Translations under genes and position numbers: made by a program
Assembly (NCBI GenBank): GCA_964616755.1
Contig: CAZTSI010000012.1
Location: 10,337 to 74,336, forward strand
Source of the DNA: CAYNFR01 sp964616755
GTDB taxonomy: Bacteria; Bacteroidota; Bacteroidia; Chitinophagales; Saprospiraceae
Length of the DNA stretch: 64,000 nucleotides
Direction: 5' to 3'
Part shown: positions 18,070 through 27,173 of the stretch, in pieces
Position numbering within the stretch: position 1 is the stretch's first letter
How the letters are laid out: each line of letters starts with the position of its first letter
The notes under the pieces: generated by a model
Told to the model about the DNA's origin: nothing
Database searches by the model: none
The model's input: the letters and a program-made list of their open reading frames with translations, nothing else

Positions 18070-19149
18070 ATGTCACAAGTTATGTTTTTTGATGCTCATT
18101 TGGATTTAGCCATGAATGCTATGGAGTGGAACAGAGACTTGCGATGGAGCATAGATGACATCCGCCAGTCTGAGAAAGGCATGACTGACAAACCCGACAG
18201 AGCTCAAGGAATGGTAAACTTCGAGTGTCTGAGAAAGGGAAATATAGGCATAGTTGTCGCCACACAAATTGCTCGGTACACAAAAAAAAGTAACCTTCTA
18301 CCTAGTGCAAGTTGGCATTCTCCTGAACAGGCTTGGGCTCAAACGCAAGCGCAATTGGCATGGTATGAAACGATGGCTTCCACAGGGCATATTCGTATAG
18401 TAACCAATAAAGCGGAGCTAGATACACATTTGGATCAAAGGCAAAATCATCAAGAATCGACACCCATTGGGCTTATCAGAAGTCTAGAAGGAGCTGATTC
18501 TCTCATTGACTTGACCTATCTGGAGCGAGCGTACAGATCTGGTCTGCGTGCCATTGGCCCAGCGCATTATGGTCCGGGAACGTATGCGCATGGTACACAT
18601 TCTACAGGAGGCATAGGTCAGAAAGGGAAAGAACTATTACGTGAGATGGAGGCATTGAATATGATTTTGGATGTTACCCATCTGTGCGATGAAAGTTTTT
18701 GGGAAGCTATCGATCTGTTTAAAGGACATCTTTGGGCTAGCCATAGCAATTGTCGAGCGCTAGTACCGCATGAACGACAATTCAGTGATGATCAACTCAA
18801 AGAAATAATAAGAAGAGATGGCGTTATTGGCGTTGCCTTTGATGCTTGGATGCTCGTACCGGAGTGGCAGAGGGGTATTTCTACGCCACAATCTACGCAG
18901 CTCAGCCTTCAAACTGTTGCGGATCATATAGACCATATTTGTCAGCTCAGCGGAAATGCTAAGCATGTTGGTATTGGCAGTGACTTAGATGGAGCATTTG
19001 GTCGCGAGCAAGCACCGGCCGACATGGATACTATCGCCGATGTTCAAAATCTCACTTCCATTTTAGCCTCAAGACATTATTCACAAATAGAAATTGAGCA
19101 AATTTGTGCAGGCAATTGGATTCATTTTTTGCGCACAGCTTGGGCATGA
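18070..19149 (+). CDS. Membrane (renal-type) dipeptidase, peptidase M19
   Basis: A 359-residue zinc dipeptidase of family M19, members of which hydrolyse dipeptides and accept D-amino acids at the C-terminal position. Metal ligands are visible: H10-x-D12 (FDAHLDL), the bridging Glu in RSLEGAD, His in DVTHLCDE, His in ASHSNCRALVPHERQ, and Asp in IGSDLDG. No signal peptide is present, so a cytoplasmic location is expected. Within this island it could release D-amino acids that feed the adjacent aldolase-like enzyme. Confidence 0.94.
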   Translation: MSQVMFFDAHLDLAMNAMEWNRDLRWSIDDIRQSEKGMTDKPDRAQGMVNFECLRKGNIGIVVATQIARYTKKSNLLPSASWHSPEQAWAQTQAQLAWYETMASTGHIRIVTNKAELDTHLDQRQNHQESTPIGLIRSLEGADSLIDLTYLERAYRSGLRAIGPAHYGPGTYAHGTHSTGGIGQKGKELLREMEALNMILDVTHLCDESFWEAIDLFKGHLWASHSNCRALVPHERQFSDDQLKEIIRRDGVIGVAFDAWMLVPEWQRGISTPQSTQLSLQTVADHIDHICQLSGNAKHVGIGSDLDGAFGREQAPADMDTIADVQNLTSILASRHYSQIEIEQICAGNWIHFLRTAWA

Positions 19150-19215
19150 GCGACAGGTGTTAAGGGACTTGCTAAGGTTTGTAAAAACTTGTATAAATTT
19201 AATAATCTTTGCTTG

Positions 19216-20391
19216 ATGAAATGTTCGACACCTTTTTGCTTTATGCTAATCTGGTTTGCTGTTACATGGATTGCGTGCAGTTCCCCTACCCCCAAAGTGA
19301 CGCAAAAAGTAACAGACCAAGGAGCTATGTGCAATAGTAACTCAAACAAAGGCTGGGCATATTTTCATGATGAATCGATGATGGCCATTGCTGCTATCGT
19401 GCCCGACCAAGCCATTAACTCAGATAAAATGATGATGGTGCCTGGTGGATATTTTGATTATGGCGCAAAAGAGCGTAAAGACATACAATTGGCCTATGCC
19501 GGCGCTCAACCTAAGGCAGACGAATATCCTGTAGTACAAGTATGGATTGATAGTTTTTTAATGGATGCCACCGAAGTAACTAATGCTCAATTTGCAAGAT
19601 TTATAGAAGCGACCGGATATATAACTACCGCCGAAAAAGCTATCAGCAAAGAAGAATTAATGGCACAATTGCCACCGAATACCCCCCTTCCTCATGATAG
19701 TCTTTTAGCGCCCGCCTCTCTCGTATTTCGGATTCCTAATAAAACCGACAGGGCGATAAACGCAGTAGATGATTGGTGGAAAGTAGAACGAGGTGCTCAT
19801 TGGAGGCAACCTGATGGACTAAACAGCAACATTAATGGCCGCGAAAATTACCCTGTCGTTCATATTTCATGGTATGATGCAATGGCCTATGCCAAATGGG
19901 CTGGAAAACGCTTACCTACCGAAGCAGAATGGGAATATGCCGCTAAATCTGGGCAAAAACAACAGATTTTTTCTTGGGGTAACTCCATAAATACCCCCGA
20001 ATATTCAGGAAATTATTGGCAAGGAGAATTTCCATTTGTCGACACCAAAGAAGATGGATGGGCAGGCACATCGCCTGTCAAGTCCTATTCGCCTAATTCA
20101 TTTGGCCTATATGATATGTCTGGCAATGTATGGGAATGGTGCGAAGATTGGTATCACGCTCTATACTATGAATGTCTCGATGAAATGCCGAATGTACAAA
20201 ACCCCGTCGGACCTAAATTGAGCTATGATCCTTACATGCCTTATGCTTCACAAAAAGTATTGCGAGGGGGATCATATTTGTGCAATGATTCCTATTGCGC
20301 TGGATATCGGACCTCTGCTAGAATGAAATCAAGCCCAGATACAGGCCTAGCCCATACGGGCTTCAGATGTGTCAAGAACATTGCACAATAG
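19216..20391 (+). CDS. FGE/SUMF1-domain lipoprotein with both catalytic cysteines
   Basis: A 391-residue protein of the formylglycine-generating enzyme (sulfatase-modifying factor) family. The N-terminus is a signal sequence ending TWIACSS, consistent with a lipoprotein. The SUMF1 domain (about residues 75-388) contains VTNAQFARFIEATGY, RLPTEAEWEYAAKSG, GNVWEWCEDWY and RGGSYLCNDSYCAGYR. C356 and C361 correspond to the copper-binding, catalytic Cys pair of true FGEs (spacing of five), followed by a family-like HTGFRC ending. Most bacterial SUMF1-domain proteins lack this pair. No sulfatase gene is nearby in the window. ATG 19216 is preferred over a TTG at 19189. Confidence 0.9.
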   Translation: MKCSTPFCFMLIWFAVTWIACSSPTPKVTQKVTDQGAMCNSNSNKGWAYFHDESMMAIAAIVPDQAINSDKMMMVPGGYFDYGAKERKDIQLAYAGAQPKADEYPVVQVWIDSFLMDATEVTNAQFARFIEATGYITTAEKAISKEELMAQLPPNTPLPHDSLLAPASLVFRIPNKTDRAINAVDDWWKVERGAHWRQPDGLNSNINGRENYPVVHISWYDAMAYAKWAGKRLPTEAEWEYAAKSGQKQQIFSWGNSINTPEYSGNYWQGEFPFVDTKEDGWAGTSPVKSYSPNSFGLYDMSGNVWEWCEDWYHALYYECLDEMPNVQNPVGPKLSYDPYMPYASQKVLRGGSYLCNDSYCAGYRTSARMKSSPDTGLAHTGFRCVKNIAQ

Positions 20392-20462
20392 CAATATTCA
20401 AATATGTTGAATAAAGTCACGTCTAAATTTCTATATTGAGCGTCAAATAAGTTATTCGAACC

Positions 20463-22052
20463 ATGCAACTCTCTAATTTAGACCTAGGCATTTTTACCGT
20501 TTATCTTCTTTCGATGGTCAGCATCGGCATCTATATGGCGTTCAAAGAGCGCAATCAGGACTCAGCTCAATACTTTTTGGCTGGAAAGTCACTACCGTGG
20601 TGGGCTATTGGCGCATCGCTTATTGCGTCTAACATTTCTGCCGAACAAATGATAGGGATGGCGGGATCTGGTTTTGCATTGGGCTTAGCTATCTCTTCGT
20701 ACGAATTAATGGCTGCCGCCACTTTAATCGTTGTGGCTAAATGGTTTTTGCCCATTTTTATTAAAAACAATATCTCGACGATGCCCCAATTTCTCGAAAA
20801 ACGTTTTGACCATCGTGTCAGAACAGGACTCGCAGTTTTTTGGGTCATGCTCTTCATTTTCGTTAACATCACAGCCCTGCTTTATTTAGGTGGACTGGCA
20901 ATTGAAAATGTCATGGGTATTCCCCTTATATGGGGCGTTATAGGACTAGCGTTGTATTCTGCTTCCTTTTCGATATTTGGTGGATTGAAAGTGGTTGTTT
21001 GGACGGATGTGATCCAGGTAGTCGTATTGATCTTAGGTGGATCGATTGCTAGTTATCTCATTGTTGATGCTGTCAGCGGAGGGCAAGGTTTTTTTAAAGG
21101 CCTCAGCATTTTGTATGAGCGTGTACCTGAGAAATTTGATATGATTTTTGAGAAAAGCAGCACATATACAGACGTAGAGACAGGACAGCAAAAGTCTGCC
21201 TATTCCGATCTTCCTGGCATCAGTGTATTGATCGGCGGAATGTGGATAGCCAATTTATACTATTGGGGCATCAATCAATATATTATTCAGCGCGCTCTAG
21301 CGGCCAAAAGTGTTAATGAAGCACAAAAAGGAATGGTATTCGCGGCCTTTTTGAAGGTGCTTATGCCATTAATCGTCGTCATTCCCGGTATAGCTGCCTT
21401 TCATCTTGGAGCTGAAATCACCAAAGCTGATGAAGCCTATCCATGGGTTATAAGTAATTATGTACCGATCGGCATAAAAGGTATTGCAATGGCCGCTTTA
21501 GTGGCGGCTATTGGTTCTTCTCTGAGTTCTATGTTGAATAGTACTTCTACCATATACACCTTAGACATTCACAAGCCACTTTTCAATCGAGAAATGTCTG
21601 AAAAAATGGCCGTTCGTGTAGGGCAATTTACAGCGGCGGCGGCTCTAATCATCGGCATTATTATGACTCCAGCCTTGAAAAGCTTTGGACAGATATTTTT
21701 ATTTATTCAGGAATATACTGGATTTATAAGTCCGGGCATTTTAGCGATTTTTATGGTGGGGTTGTTTTGGAAAAAAGCCACGACGCGTTCGGCGATTATT
21801 GCTCTAATCTTTGCTATACCAATGAGTATAGGATTGAAAATGGGTTTTCCTGAAATTCCATTTATCAATCGCATGGGCATATGTTTTTTGGCAAACATTG
21901 CCTTAATGGTCATTGCTACTAAACTTTGGCCTGACAATCATACGCGTACTTTAGAATGGGATAAGAAAATGTTCAGCACAAGTCAATTGTTTAATGTAGG
22001 TTCTATTATTGTCTTTGGCCTATTGGCTGTGATCTACGCTATGTTTTGGTAG
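20463..22052 (+). CDS. Sodium:solute symporter (SSS family)
   Basis: A 529-residue sodium-coupled transporter with about 14 membrane segments. The start (LGIFTVYLLSMVSIGIYMAF), the QYFLAGKSLPWWAIGASLIA segment with following SNISAEQMIGMAGSGFALG, and GGLKVVVWTDVIQVVVL are characteristic of the SGLT-like branch that carries sugars, inositol or related compounds. The later block ALVAAIGSSLSSMLNSTSTI contains the conserved Na2-site residues. It follows the FGE-like gene by 71 bases and precedes the aminotransferase by 71 bases. Substrate undetermined. Confidence 0.93.
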   Translation: MQLSNLDLGIFTVYLLSMVSIGIYMAFKERNQDSAQYFLAGKSLPWWAIGASLIASNISAEQMIGMAGSGFALGLAISSYELMAAATLIVVAKWFLPIFIKNNISTMPQFLEKRFDHRVRTGLAVFWVMLFIFVNITALLYLGGLAIENVMGIPLIWGVIGLALYSASFSIFGGLKVVVWTDVIQVVVLILGGSIASYLIVDAVSGGQGFFKGLSILYERVPEKFDMIFEKSSTYTDVETGQQKSAYSDLPGISVLIGGMWIANLYYWGINQYIIQRALAAKSVNEAQKGMVFAAFLKVLMPLIVVIPGIAAFHLGAEITKADEAYPWVISNYVPIGIKGIAMAALVAAIGSSLSSMLNSTSTIYTLDIHKPLFNREMSEKMAVRVGQFTAAAALIIGIIMTPALKSFGQIFLFIQEYTGFISPGILAIFMVGLFWKKATTRSAIIALIFAIPMSIGLKMGFPEIPFINRMGICFLANIALMVIATKLWPDNHTRTLEWDKKMFSTSQLFNVGSIIVFGLLAVIYAMFW

Positions 22053-22123
22053 ATTGAATTTCATTTGTTTGAAATGTATGATCCTTTTTTTTATCTTGGA
22101 GCAGCAAATAAACGTATAGAATT

Positions 22124-23248
22124 ATGTCTTCATTATCACGTCGCCATTTACTCAAACGATTAGGTACCTTAGGAGCTGCTGGTTTGGTCGTTCATCCAAG
22201 TGAACTTTTGAAGTTATATCCAGAACAAGGACAACACTTTGCATTAGGGGATAGTGATATGGTTAGGTTGTCGTCTAACGAAAACCCCTACTCTCCTAGC
22301 CCCCTGATGGCTAAAACCTTGGCGGATCTCGGGCCTGACCTTTGCCGCTATCCCAATATGCATTTTAGTGATTTGGAGGCAAAAATAGCCATGCGTGAAG
22401 GCGTACCGGCTGATCAAGTGGTGGTGTGTTCAGGATCAAGAGAGGGTTTAAATGTAGTAGGACTGCACGCTAGTTTAAAAGGCGGCGAAATTGCAACTTG
22501 TCTTCCTACATATAATGCGTTGTTGTCGTATGCGGAGCAATTTGGAGCGATGATCAATGCGAGTCCGTTGGACGAGAATTTGGGTTTTAACCTAGAGGCA
22601 ATTAAAGCAAGTATAAACGAAAAGACTAAACTGGTCTTTATATGCAATCCTAATAATCCGACAGGCACGTTACTAGATGCAGCCAAGCTAGAAGCTTTTT
22701 GCAAGGAAGTCAGCCGCACAGTACCCGTATTCGTAGATGAAGTATACAAAGATTATATAGTAGATCCCGATTATCCATCAATGAAGTTACTGATTTCACA
22801 AGGTTATGACATCATTATTGCTCGCACGTTTTCAAAAGTTTATGGACTAGCGGGTGCACGGATCGGCTATCTAATTACGAATGCAGAAAGAGCCAAGGTG
22901 CTAAGACGAGCATTGATGTCTGGCTCTAATGTGCTAGGTCTAAAAATGGCCCTCACTGCCTTGCAAGACGATAGCTTTTACCGGTATTCATTAGCTAAGA
23001 ATCATGAAGCCAAAGAGATGATTTATAGCTCGCTAGACAAAGTCGGACTCAAGTATATTCGATCACACACCAATTTTGTATTTTTCAAAACAGATATTCA
23101 CATAGAGCAACTTTCTAAAACATTTGCGAGTCATGGCGTAGAGGTAGGGCGTCCGTTTCCGCCTTTTTATGACTGGTGTCGTATAAGCACAGGCACAATT
23201 GACGAAGTAGGTCAATTTACTAAAGTCCTTGAGCGGGTATTCGCCTAG
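22124..23248 (+). CDS. Tat-exported HisC-like aminotransferase
   Basis: A 374-residue fold-type I PLP aminotransferase resembling histidinol-phosphate aminotransferase. Visible are LSSNENPYSPSPLM, ICNPNNPTGTLLD, FVDEVYKDY and the PLP-Lys segment RTFSKVYGLAGARIGY, with a C-terminal Arg block (DWCRISTGT). Unlike HisC, the N-terminus is a twin-arginine signal (SRRHLLKRLG followed by a hydrophobic stretch), so the folded, cofactor-loaded enzyme is expected in the periplasm. No his gene is nearby. Family relatives in Bacteroidota carry the same leader; their substrate is not established. The ung start codon follows its stop directly. Confidence 0.9.
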   Translation: MSSLSRRHLLKRLGTLGAAGLVVHPSELLKLYPEQGQHFALGDSDMVRLSSNENPYSPSPLMAKTLADLGPDLCRYPNMHFSDLEAKIAMREGVPADQVVVCSGSREGLNVVGLHASLKGGEIATCLPTYNALLSYAEQFGAMINASPLDENLGFNLEAIKASINEKTKLVFICNPNNPTGTLLDAAKLEAFCKEVSRTVPVFVDEVYKDYIVDPDYPSMKLLISQGYDIIIARTFSKVYGLAGARIGYLITNAERAKVLRRALMSGSNVLGLKMALTALQDDSFYRYSLAKNHEAKEMIYSSLDKVGLKYIRSHTNFVFFKTDIHIEQLSKTFASHGVEVGRPFPPFYDWCRISTGTIDEVGQFTKVLERVFA

Positions 23249-23926
23249 ATGAACAAAAACGAGGTACGTATTGAGCAGAGCTGGGCAAATGCTTTGGTTG
23301 AGGAGTTTTCAAAACCCTATTTTGATGAACTGGTCAAATTTCTGCGCAAAGAAAAAAATGCAGGAAAGTATATCTATCCCCCAGGTGAAATGATCTTTAA
23401 TGCTTATTCATTAACTCCCATAGATCAAGTAAAAGTGGTCATCCTAGGTCAAGATCCCTATCACAATCCGAATGAAGCAATGGGCTTATGTTTCAGTGTG
23501 CCGAAGGGTATACGTATACCTCCATCGTTGCGAAATATATATCGCGAATTGCAGGCAAGTACTGATTTTATAACCCCGAATCACGGCGATTTAACCTCTT
23601 GGGCACAGCAAGGTGTGCTTTTGCTCAATTCGATATTAACGGTTGAAAAAAACAAGGCTGCATCACACCAATCCATCGGTTGGCAACTGTTTACAGATGC
23701 TACAATTAAAGTGTTGAGCGAGAAGCGAGAAAATATAATTTTCCTTCTTTGGGGACGCTATGCAATGGGTAAGAAAACGCTGATTGATCCCTTGAAGCAT
23801 CACATATTGACAGCAGCGCATCCTTCGCCGCTTGCCAGAGATGCATTTCAAGGCTGTGGGCACTTTGTTAAAGCAAATGAGCTCTTGAATAAATTGAAAC
23901 TTAAAAAAATTGATTGGCAAATATGA
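23249..23926 (+). CDS. ung: Uracil-DNA glycosylase
   Basis: A 225-residue family 1 uracil-DNA glycosylase that starts base-excision repair by removing uracil from DNA. The water-activating loop GQDPYHNP with catalytic D69, the LLLNSILTVE segment and the HPSPL minor-groove loop with catalytic His are all present; length is normal. It directly follows the aminotransferase stop and overlaps the DUF423 gene by four bases (ATGA). Confidence 0.98.
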   Translation: MNKNEVRIEQSWANALVEEFSKPYFDELVKFLRKEKNAGKYIYPPGEMIFNAYSLTPIDQVKVVILGQDPYHNPNEAMGLCFSVPKGIRIPPSLRNIYRELQASTDFITPNHGDLTSWAQQGVLLLNSILTVEKNKAASHQSIGWQLFTDATIKVLSEKRENIIFLLWGRYAMGKKTLIDPLKHHILTAAHPSPLARDAFQGCGHFVKANELLNKLKLKKIDWQI

Positions 23927-24333
23927 AGCATGCTTCAAAGGATCAAATGTTGATCATTGGATTTATAAGTATGGCGGTCGGTGTCAGCCTAGGCGCATTT
24001 GGTGCACACGCCTTACAAGAAATACTGAGTGAGCGCTATTTCGAGGTCTATAAGACGGCTACACTCTACTTATTTATTCATGCACTTGGCTTAATTTGTC
24101 TTTCCTTATTATCGTATACCAAACCAAATATCCAATTAAAATGGGCCAAAATATGCTGCCTAACTGGTATGATCTTATTTTGCGGTTCTCTATATATTCT
24201 GTCCTTCAATGAACTTTGGCACACACCGAGTCTGCGTAAGCTCGGCGCCATTGCGCCCATTGGGGGTATTTCTTTTGTGCTGTGTTGGATCTTAGCGGCA
24301 TTGGCAGTGTATAGAGAAGCGATATACGAATGA
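23923..24333 (+). CDS. DUF423 small membrane protein
   Basis: A 136-residue protein with four membrane helices and the DUF423 hallmark GVSLGAFGAHALQ near the N-terminus, followed by the family's FHALGL-like segment (here LFIHALGLI). Function unknown across the family. Its ATG overlaps the ung stop, so the two are translationally coupled. Confidence 0.92.
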   Translation: MKHASKDQMLIIGFISMAVGVSLGAFGAHALQEILSERYFEVYKTATLYLFIHALGLICLSLLSYTKPNIQLKWAKICCLTGMILFCGSLYILSFNELWHTPSLRKLGAIAPIGGISFVLCWILAALAVYREAIYE

Positions 24334-24614
24334 TTACAGCCCCCCCAGAGCTCATTTTAATATTCACAGGATTGAATGGGCAGAGAATCCGTTAACATTA
24401 AAATTTAATACGCCAAATTTGCCTACTGCAAAAGAAAGCGAACAGGCCTAAAATCACAAAAGATCGTCCACGTCGCAGCTCGAGAAAGGAAATATTTAAA
24501 ACAATGCCCCTCATCACAAAATCACATAGAAATTGAACACTAAGCCAAAATATTGGACTAAAAAAGGGTTCCTCCAAACACTTATGTAAAGAACCTGTTT
24601 ACTTAAGATAGTAT

Positions 24615-26276
24615 TTATCGCGATCTGTCCTTGACTGGGTTACCCAAAATCCTCGTTAATGCTAAATCTTGGAAATCAAAACTGAAATCAATGAAGGGGG
24701 AAATCCCCTTCAATTCAATTCTTTGAGCTATTTTGTTTTCGTCTAGAAAGAAAGTGGCTAAGGCATCGGCCTTCATATCTTGATATTCCCATTTTATTGC
24801 AAAAGTATTGTCCTTATAATATGCCATTTCACCATTTAATCTTGGCGATCTTTTAGATCTGAACCATAAAACCCCATCTTTTACAAAAACTTCAACTTCC
24901 CCAAACCAGTTATCTTTGTATAGTCCGACATAGCTATCCATATGGATTTTTAAACTTCTACTAGCTTCTACTTGAGACCATACCTTATCAGAAACGGGGT
25001 CACCCATTTCCCGCCTTTGTTGTTGCATTCCCTGTGCCATTTCTAACCAATTGATACCTGTTTTTAATTTTAGATATTCATCTAATAAACTATAACCCAT
25101 CATACCATTCAAAAAACCAACTCCTTCCGAATTGTTCAAAACAACGATTCCAAGTTCTAGTTCTGGAATCAACGTTACTTCAGAAGACATTCCCGCAATT
25201 AATCCCGAATGTTCAACTTTGAGAAATCCATTGAAATCCGATAAAAACCATCCTAATCCATACCCCGAGAAATGGACTTTAAAAGGAGACCTCGGGTCCA
25301 TTTTTTGATTCATGGGCGTGTGAATACTCCACATTTCTTGCTGTTGCTGTTCTGAGAATAAAGTTTTGTCCAAATCAGTACCATATTTGCCTTCATTCAA
25401 TTGCACCAACATCCAATTGCACATATCATTTGCGCTAGCCCAAATTCCGCCTGCCGCACCGTTCAACTTTGGCGCTGTATTGGCATCCAAAACTGATTCT
25501 AGGTTTTGTATTACTTTCAACGCTTTGCCATCAAAAGAATGTGCAACTGCAATTTTATCCTTTTTAAACGCTTCACTGAAGCTGGTATAGGAATTATTCA
25601 TTTCTAAAGGTTTCAAGATCACATCATTAACAAATGTTTCCCACGTCTTTCCGCTCACTCTTTCAGTAAGTTCTCCTGCCACCAAGTACAACAAATTATC
25701 GTAATCGAACTTTGTCCTAAAGGCTGTCGCCGGTTCAAAATATTGAAAAGAAGTAAGTACATCATCAATGGTAAAATCCGAACCGTCAGGGAAAATCATA
25801 AGATCGCCTGCACCAAGCCCTAAACCACTTCGGTGGGTCAGAAGGTCTTGAATAGTGAAATTCTTGGTAACATAATCGTTGTACATTTTAAATTCAGGTA
25901 TATAATTTATGACCTTATCCTCCCATTTTATTTTTCCTTGATCAACCAAAATCGCCAATGCAGCGGACGTAAAAGCTTTGGAATTTGAGGCAATCCCAAA
26001 GGGAGTATCGGCAGTTACCGTTTCTTTTGAATCTAAGGACTTTATGCCATAACCTTTTATATGAACAATTTTACCGTCTTTGACAACACCTATTGCAAAA
26101 CCCGCTGTATTATCTAAAGTTCTAATCGCCTTTTCGGCTATACTGTCAATTTGGGTCGCAGTCATTTGGGCATTTATGCTTACCGAACTCATTAGCACCA
26201 TCATAAAACCCAACATTTTCATTTTCAAATAATCAATATTGTTTTCAATTTCTTTAATCGCTTCTAGATTATTCAT
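24615..26276 (-). CDS. Serine beta-lactamase-like hydrolase with DUF3471 tail
   Basis: A 553-residue class C beta-lactamase/PBP4*-type serine hydrolase. The active-site motifs are S97-x-x-K100 (SNSK), Y192-x-N194 (YDN) and HSG (in KVEHSGLIAG). A C-terminal region of about 100 residues (from about 440) looks like the DUF3471 domain often attached to these enzymes. A signal sequence (FMMVLMSSVSINAQ) places it in the periplasm. Start choice is open: ATG 26276 overlaps the upstream stop (ATGA), while ATG 26222 would begin directly at the signal peptide. As last gene of an ECF-sigma operon it may be a regulated cell-wall or amide hydrolase; substrate unknown. Confidence 0.9.
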   Translation of the reverse strand: MNNLEAIKEIENNIDYLKMKMLGFMMVLMSSVSINAQMTATQIDSIAEKAIRTLDNTAGFAIGVVKDGKIVHIKGYGIKSLDSKETVTADTPFGIASNSKAFTSAALAILVDQGKIKWEDKVINYIPEFKMYNDYVTKNFTIQDLLTHRSGLGLGAGDLMIFPDGSDFTIDDVLTSFQYFEPATAFRTKFDYDNLLYLVAGELTERVSGKTWETFVNDVILKPLEMNNSYTSFSEAFKKDKIAVAHSFDGKALKVIQNLESVLDANTAPKLNGAAGGIWASANDMCNWMLVQLNEGKYGTDLDKTLFSEQQQQEMWSIHTPMNQKMDPRSPFKVHFSGYGLGWFLSDFNGFLKVEHSGLIAGMSSEVTLIPELELGIVVLNNSEGVGFLNGMMGYSLLDEYLKLKTGINWLEMAQGMQQQRREMGDPVSDKVWSQVEASRSLKIHMDSYVGLYKDNWFGEVEVFVKDGVLWFRSKRSPRLNGEMAYYKDNTFAIKWEYQDMKADALATFFLDENKIAQRIELKGISPFIDFSFDFQDLALTRILGNPVKDRSR

Positions 26277-26611
26277 GATAAATTGTTTTCCAGATTATCA
26301 AATATTTTTGCTTTTCCCATTTCTAGCAGAATGAAAATGACGAGTAATGTTATGATTATCGAAGTGTACGTTACAATTGAATGTTCAACCGTTCGAACGC
26401 TACTTGGCAGACTAAATAGTATTCCTAGAACTACAATTAGAATACCCGACACGATTATAGATTTAAAGCCATTAGCTTTGTAACGGGCAATTTGAACTTT
26501 TGAACTTTCTCGTTCTTGTATAGTTTTCAAAATAACCCCCTCTAGGTCAATAGGCACATTTATTTGGTCTATGTTCCCCAAGATTTCCATTAAGTGGTCT
26601 TTATTATTCAT
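26273..26611 (-). CDS. Two-helix membrane protein beside ECF sigma gene
   Basis: A 112-residue protein with a soluble N-terminal half (about 48 residues) and two transmembrane helices (about 50-68 and 80-100). It lies between an ECF sigma factor (10-base gap) and a secreted hydrolase (four-base overlap). Position and topology would suit a membrane-bound anti-sigma factor, but no zinc-binding HxxxCxxC signature is present, so the role is an inference from context. Confidence 0.7.
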   Translation of the reverse strand: MNNKDHLMEILGNIDQINVPIDLEGVILKTIQERESSKVQIARYKANGFKSIIVSGILIVVLGILFSLPSSVRTVEHSIVTYTSIIITLLVIFILLEMGKAKIFDNLENNLS

Positions 26612-26621
26612 TTTAATAGGG

Positions 26622-27167
26622 TTACTTGATTGTTTCGTCTTTTAGCATTTTATAAAAGCTTGTTCTTCCCCTGTGCAAGAGTACTTTTACGTTTGCTTTG
26701 GTAAATGCGGTTATTTCCTCAATCTCCAAAATACTTTGGTCGTCAATGTAATACAGTTGCAAAATCAAGGCTTCCTTCGCGGGCATTTTTCCAAAAACAC
26801 CTTTTATAAATTTTTTTAGATCCTCCATTTCGAGTTGAGCAATGGCATTATTGAAAGCGGCCTTTTCGTCATCTGCAATCGAATACTCTCCAGCTACTTC
26901 GTCCTTTCGTTTTTCTCGTCTTATAAACTGTAATGCCGTATTCACAACAATCCTGTAAAACCAAGTTGAAAATTTCGCATCGTTCCTAAAGTTGCTCAGC
27001 GAATAATACGCTGTAATAAAACTGTCTTGAACAACATCTTTTGCATCGTCATCACGTTTTACGATTGAAACAGCCACCCCGAAGGCCTTGTTTTGATAAG
27101 TTCTTATGAAATAACCAAAAGCATTCGTGTTTCCCTTTAAAACCTCATTTATGTAATGGGCTTCCAT
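26622..27167 (-). CDS. ECF RNA polymerase sigma factor
   Basis: A 181-residue sigma-70 family extracytoplasmic-function sigma factor. Region 2 is visible in DDAKDVVQDSFITAYYSL and FSTWFYRIVVNTALQF; region 4 in FGKMPAKEALILQLYYID and the ILEIEEITAFTKANVKVLLHRGR helix-turn-helix. It is second in a four-gene operon that also encodes a DUF6249-like membrane protein, a candidate anti-sigma protein and a serine hydrolase. Autoregulation of the operon is likely by analogy but no matching promoter pair was identified. Confidence 0.93.
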   Translation of the reverse strand: MEAHYINEVLKGNTNAFGYFIRTYQNKAFGVAVSIVKRDDDAKDVVQDSFITAYYSLSNFRNDAKFSTWFYRIVVNTALQFIRREKRKDEVAGEYSIADDEKAAFNNAIAQLEMEDLKKFIKGVFGKMPAKEALILQLYYIDDQSILEIEEITAFTKANVKVLLHRGRTSFYKMLKDETIK

Positions 27168-27173
27168 GAAGGG

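Noticed and set aside
24560..24595. Hairpin-like GGTTC/GAACC with T-run after the serine hydrolase gene
   Set aside because: The stem is only 5-6 bases with a loop of about 20, too weak to call a terminator.
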